Position numbers and translations under genes: made by a program
The notes under the pieces: generated by a model
What the model was told of the DNA's origin: nothing
Seen by the model: the letters and a program-made list of their open reading frames with translations, nothing else
Databases searched by the model: none
Part shown: positions 63,093-64,000 of the stretch, piece after piece
Layout of the letters: each line of letters begins with the position of its first letter
How positions within the stretch are numbered: the stretch's first letter is position 1
Source: Hennigella sp049177145
GTDB taxonomy: Bacteria > Bacillota_I > Bacilli_A > Mycoplasmatales > Mycoplasmoidaceae
Assembly: GCA_049177145.1 (NCBI GenBank)
Contig: CP185406.1
Coordinates: 558,001-622,000 of the forward strand
DNA: 64,000 nt
Reading direction: 5' to 3'

Positions 63093-64000
63093 ATTTGGAT
63101 CTTTAGGTTTTTGGCCTTGTTGAGCGGCTTGGCTAAAGGTTGCCATTAATTGGTCAAGTGATTCTAATTTCTTCTTCAATTCATCTCACTTTTGTTCTTC
63201 TAACAACTTCTTAAGTTCATCAACCATTTTCTTAGCTTGATCTTTTTGATCAGCGGGAATTTGAGCAGAAACTTTTTCATCCTTCAATGCTTTTTCAAAA
63301 GTATTGATGTATGTTTCAGTTTTATATCTAATATCAGCTTGTTCTTTCTTTTTAGCATCAGCTTCTTTGTTGGCTTCTGCATCTTTAACCATCTTGTCAA
63401 TTTCTTCTTCAGATAGTGCACCACTATTTTTAATAGTGATGGTAGCTTCTTTATTAGTTTTTAAATCTTTGGCTTTAACATTTAGCATACCGTTAACATC
63501 AATGTTAAAAGTAATTTCAATTTGAGGAACTCCTCTAGGAGCTGGTTCAATACCGGTTAATTGGAAGTTACCGAGAGATTTATTATCTCTAGCCATTGAT
63601 CTTTCACCTTGCACCACGTGAACATCAACTGCAGGTTGATTATCAGCAGCAGTAGAGAAGATTTGACTCTTACTTACTGGAATTGTTGTGTTACGTTTAA
63701 TTAAAGGAGTAGCAACACCACCTAATGTTTCAATAGAAAGAGTTAATGGTGTTACGTCTAGTAACAAAATGTCATCAACATCACCAGATAAGACACCACC
63801 TTGGATAGCGGCACCCATAGCAACTACTTCATCTGGGTTAACTGTCTTGTTTGGTTCTTTACCTGTTATTTTCTTTATTAATGCTTGTACAGCAGGCATA
63901 CGTGTAGAACCACCCACAAGTAATACTTGATGAATATCATTTAAAGAAAGTTTTGATTCTTTAATTGCATCTTCAACTGGCTTAATAGTTCTTTCTAACA
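63084..64000 (-). CDS. dnaK: Chaperone DnaK, C-terminal half (5' end outside window)
   Basis: The last ~305 residues of Hsp70. GGSTRMPAVQALIKKITGKEPNKTVNPDEVVAMGAAIQGG is the end of the ATPase domain. LLLDVTPLTLSIETLGGVATPLIKRNTTIP is the linker and start of the peptide-binding domain; VVQGERSMARDNKSLGNFQLTGIEPAPRGVPQIEITFNID follows. The lid has acidic/Lys helices, and the tail is Gln/Lys/Pro-rich (QAAQQGQKPKDPNKK). The tail lacks the EEVD of eukaryotes, as expected. A TGA-Trp is in the lid. Confidence 0.97.

Noticed and set aside
1..64000. CRISPR arrays, insertion sequences, prophage genes, origin of replication
   Set aside because: No regularly spaced repeats, transposase, integrase, phage structural genes or DnaA-box cluster were found on reading both strands.

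Overview
The window is AT-rich and reads as a mollicute (Mycoplasma-type) chromosome. UGA encodes tryptophan: almost every long gene here is cut into several pieces if TGA is read as stop, and becomes one full-length, recognisable protein when TGA is read as Trp (RpoB, RpoC, SMC, ValRS, LigA, HydB and others). Genes are packed tightly, often overlapping by 1-20 bases, with short intrinsic terminators and no stretch over 300 bases without a gene. I saw no insertion sequence, phage, CRISPR array, rRNA operon or origin. I cannot name the species. The [FeFe]-hydrogenase operon, IspG, ThyX and a TtcA-like protein suggest an anaerobic, host-associated member of the Mycoplasmataceae or a relative.

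Layout. 1-6325: the 3' part of a very large membrane-anchored protein, then two tandem 12-TM MFS-type transporters. 6336-8614 (minus): RNase J and peptide deformylase. 8707-13068: an operon for a soluble NADH/ferredoxin-linked [FeFe] hydrogenase (HydC, HydB, HydA), followed by a small 2[4Fe-4S] ferredoxin. 13129-15056: a PHP phosphatase, an HPr-like protein and a TtcA-like PP-loop protein. 15082-20046: truB-ribF, ecfA1-ecfA2-ecfT and truA. 20047-22147 (minus): RNase HIII, IspG and tRNA-His. 22298-25270: rpsO, a small membrane protein and two tandem CaCA-type cation exchangers. 25281-31076 (minus): rlmB, cysS, ligA, a polytopic membrane protein and tRNA-Gly. 31221-40233: rpoB-rpoC-rplM-rpsI. 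40341-41518: a lipoprotein and a small membrane protein. 41569-49204 (minus): a condensed Firmicutes housekeeping operon, asp23-like/fakA/plsX/rnc/smc/ftsY. 49267-52147: rpmF, thyX, folD and a DUF2130 protein. 52171-54456 (minus): ppa, two small membrane proteins, tRNA-Ala, tRNA-Ile and rpmB. 54551-60657: udk, tkt, yneF-like, engB, valS and a 26-residue Cys/Lys-rich microprotein. 60727-64000 (minus): an InlB-repeat/DUF6273-like lipoprotein, a lipoprotein L-asparaginase and the C-terminal part of dnaK.

How the genes fit together. The HydABC trimer plus ferredoxin would let a glycolytic, fermenting cell reoxidise NADH and reduced ferredoxin as H2. It needs HydE/F/G maturases, an Fe-S assembly system and probably a pyruvate:ferredoxin oxidoreductase, none of which are in the window. 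IspG and the TtcA-like protein are further Fe-S proteins. FakA with PlsX supports phospholipid synthesis from scavenged fatty acids. ThyX and FolD support folate-dependent dTMP synthesis, with flavin supplied through RibF. The ECF module energises vitamin uptake. The surface asparaginase and the other lipoproteins face the host.

The least explained items are the 26-aa Cys-rich microprotein (60577-60657), the perfect inverted repeat over the hydrogenase promoter (8664-8690), and the large protein at the left edge.
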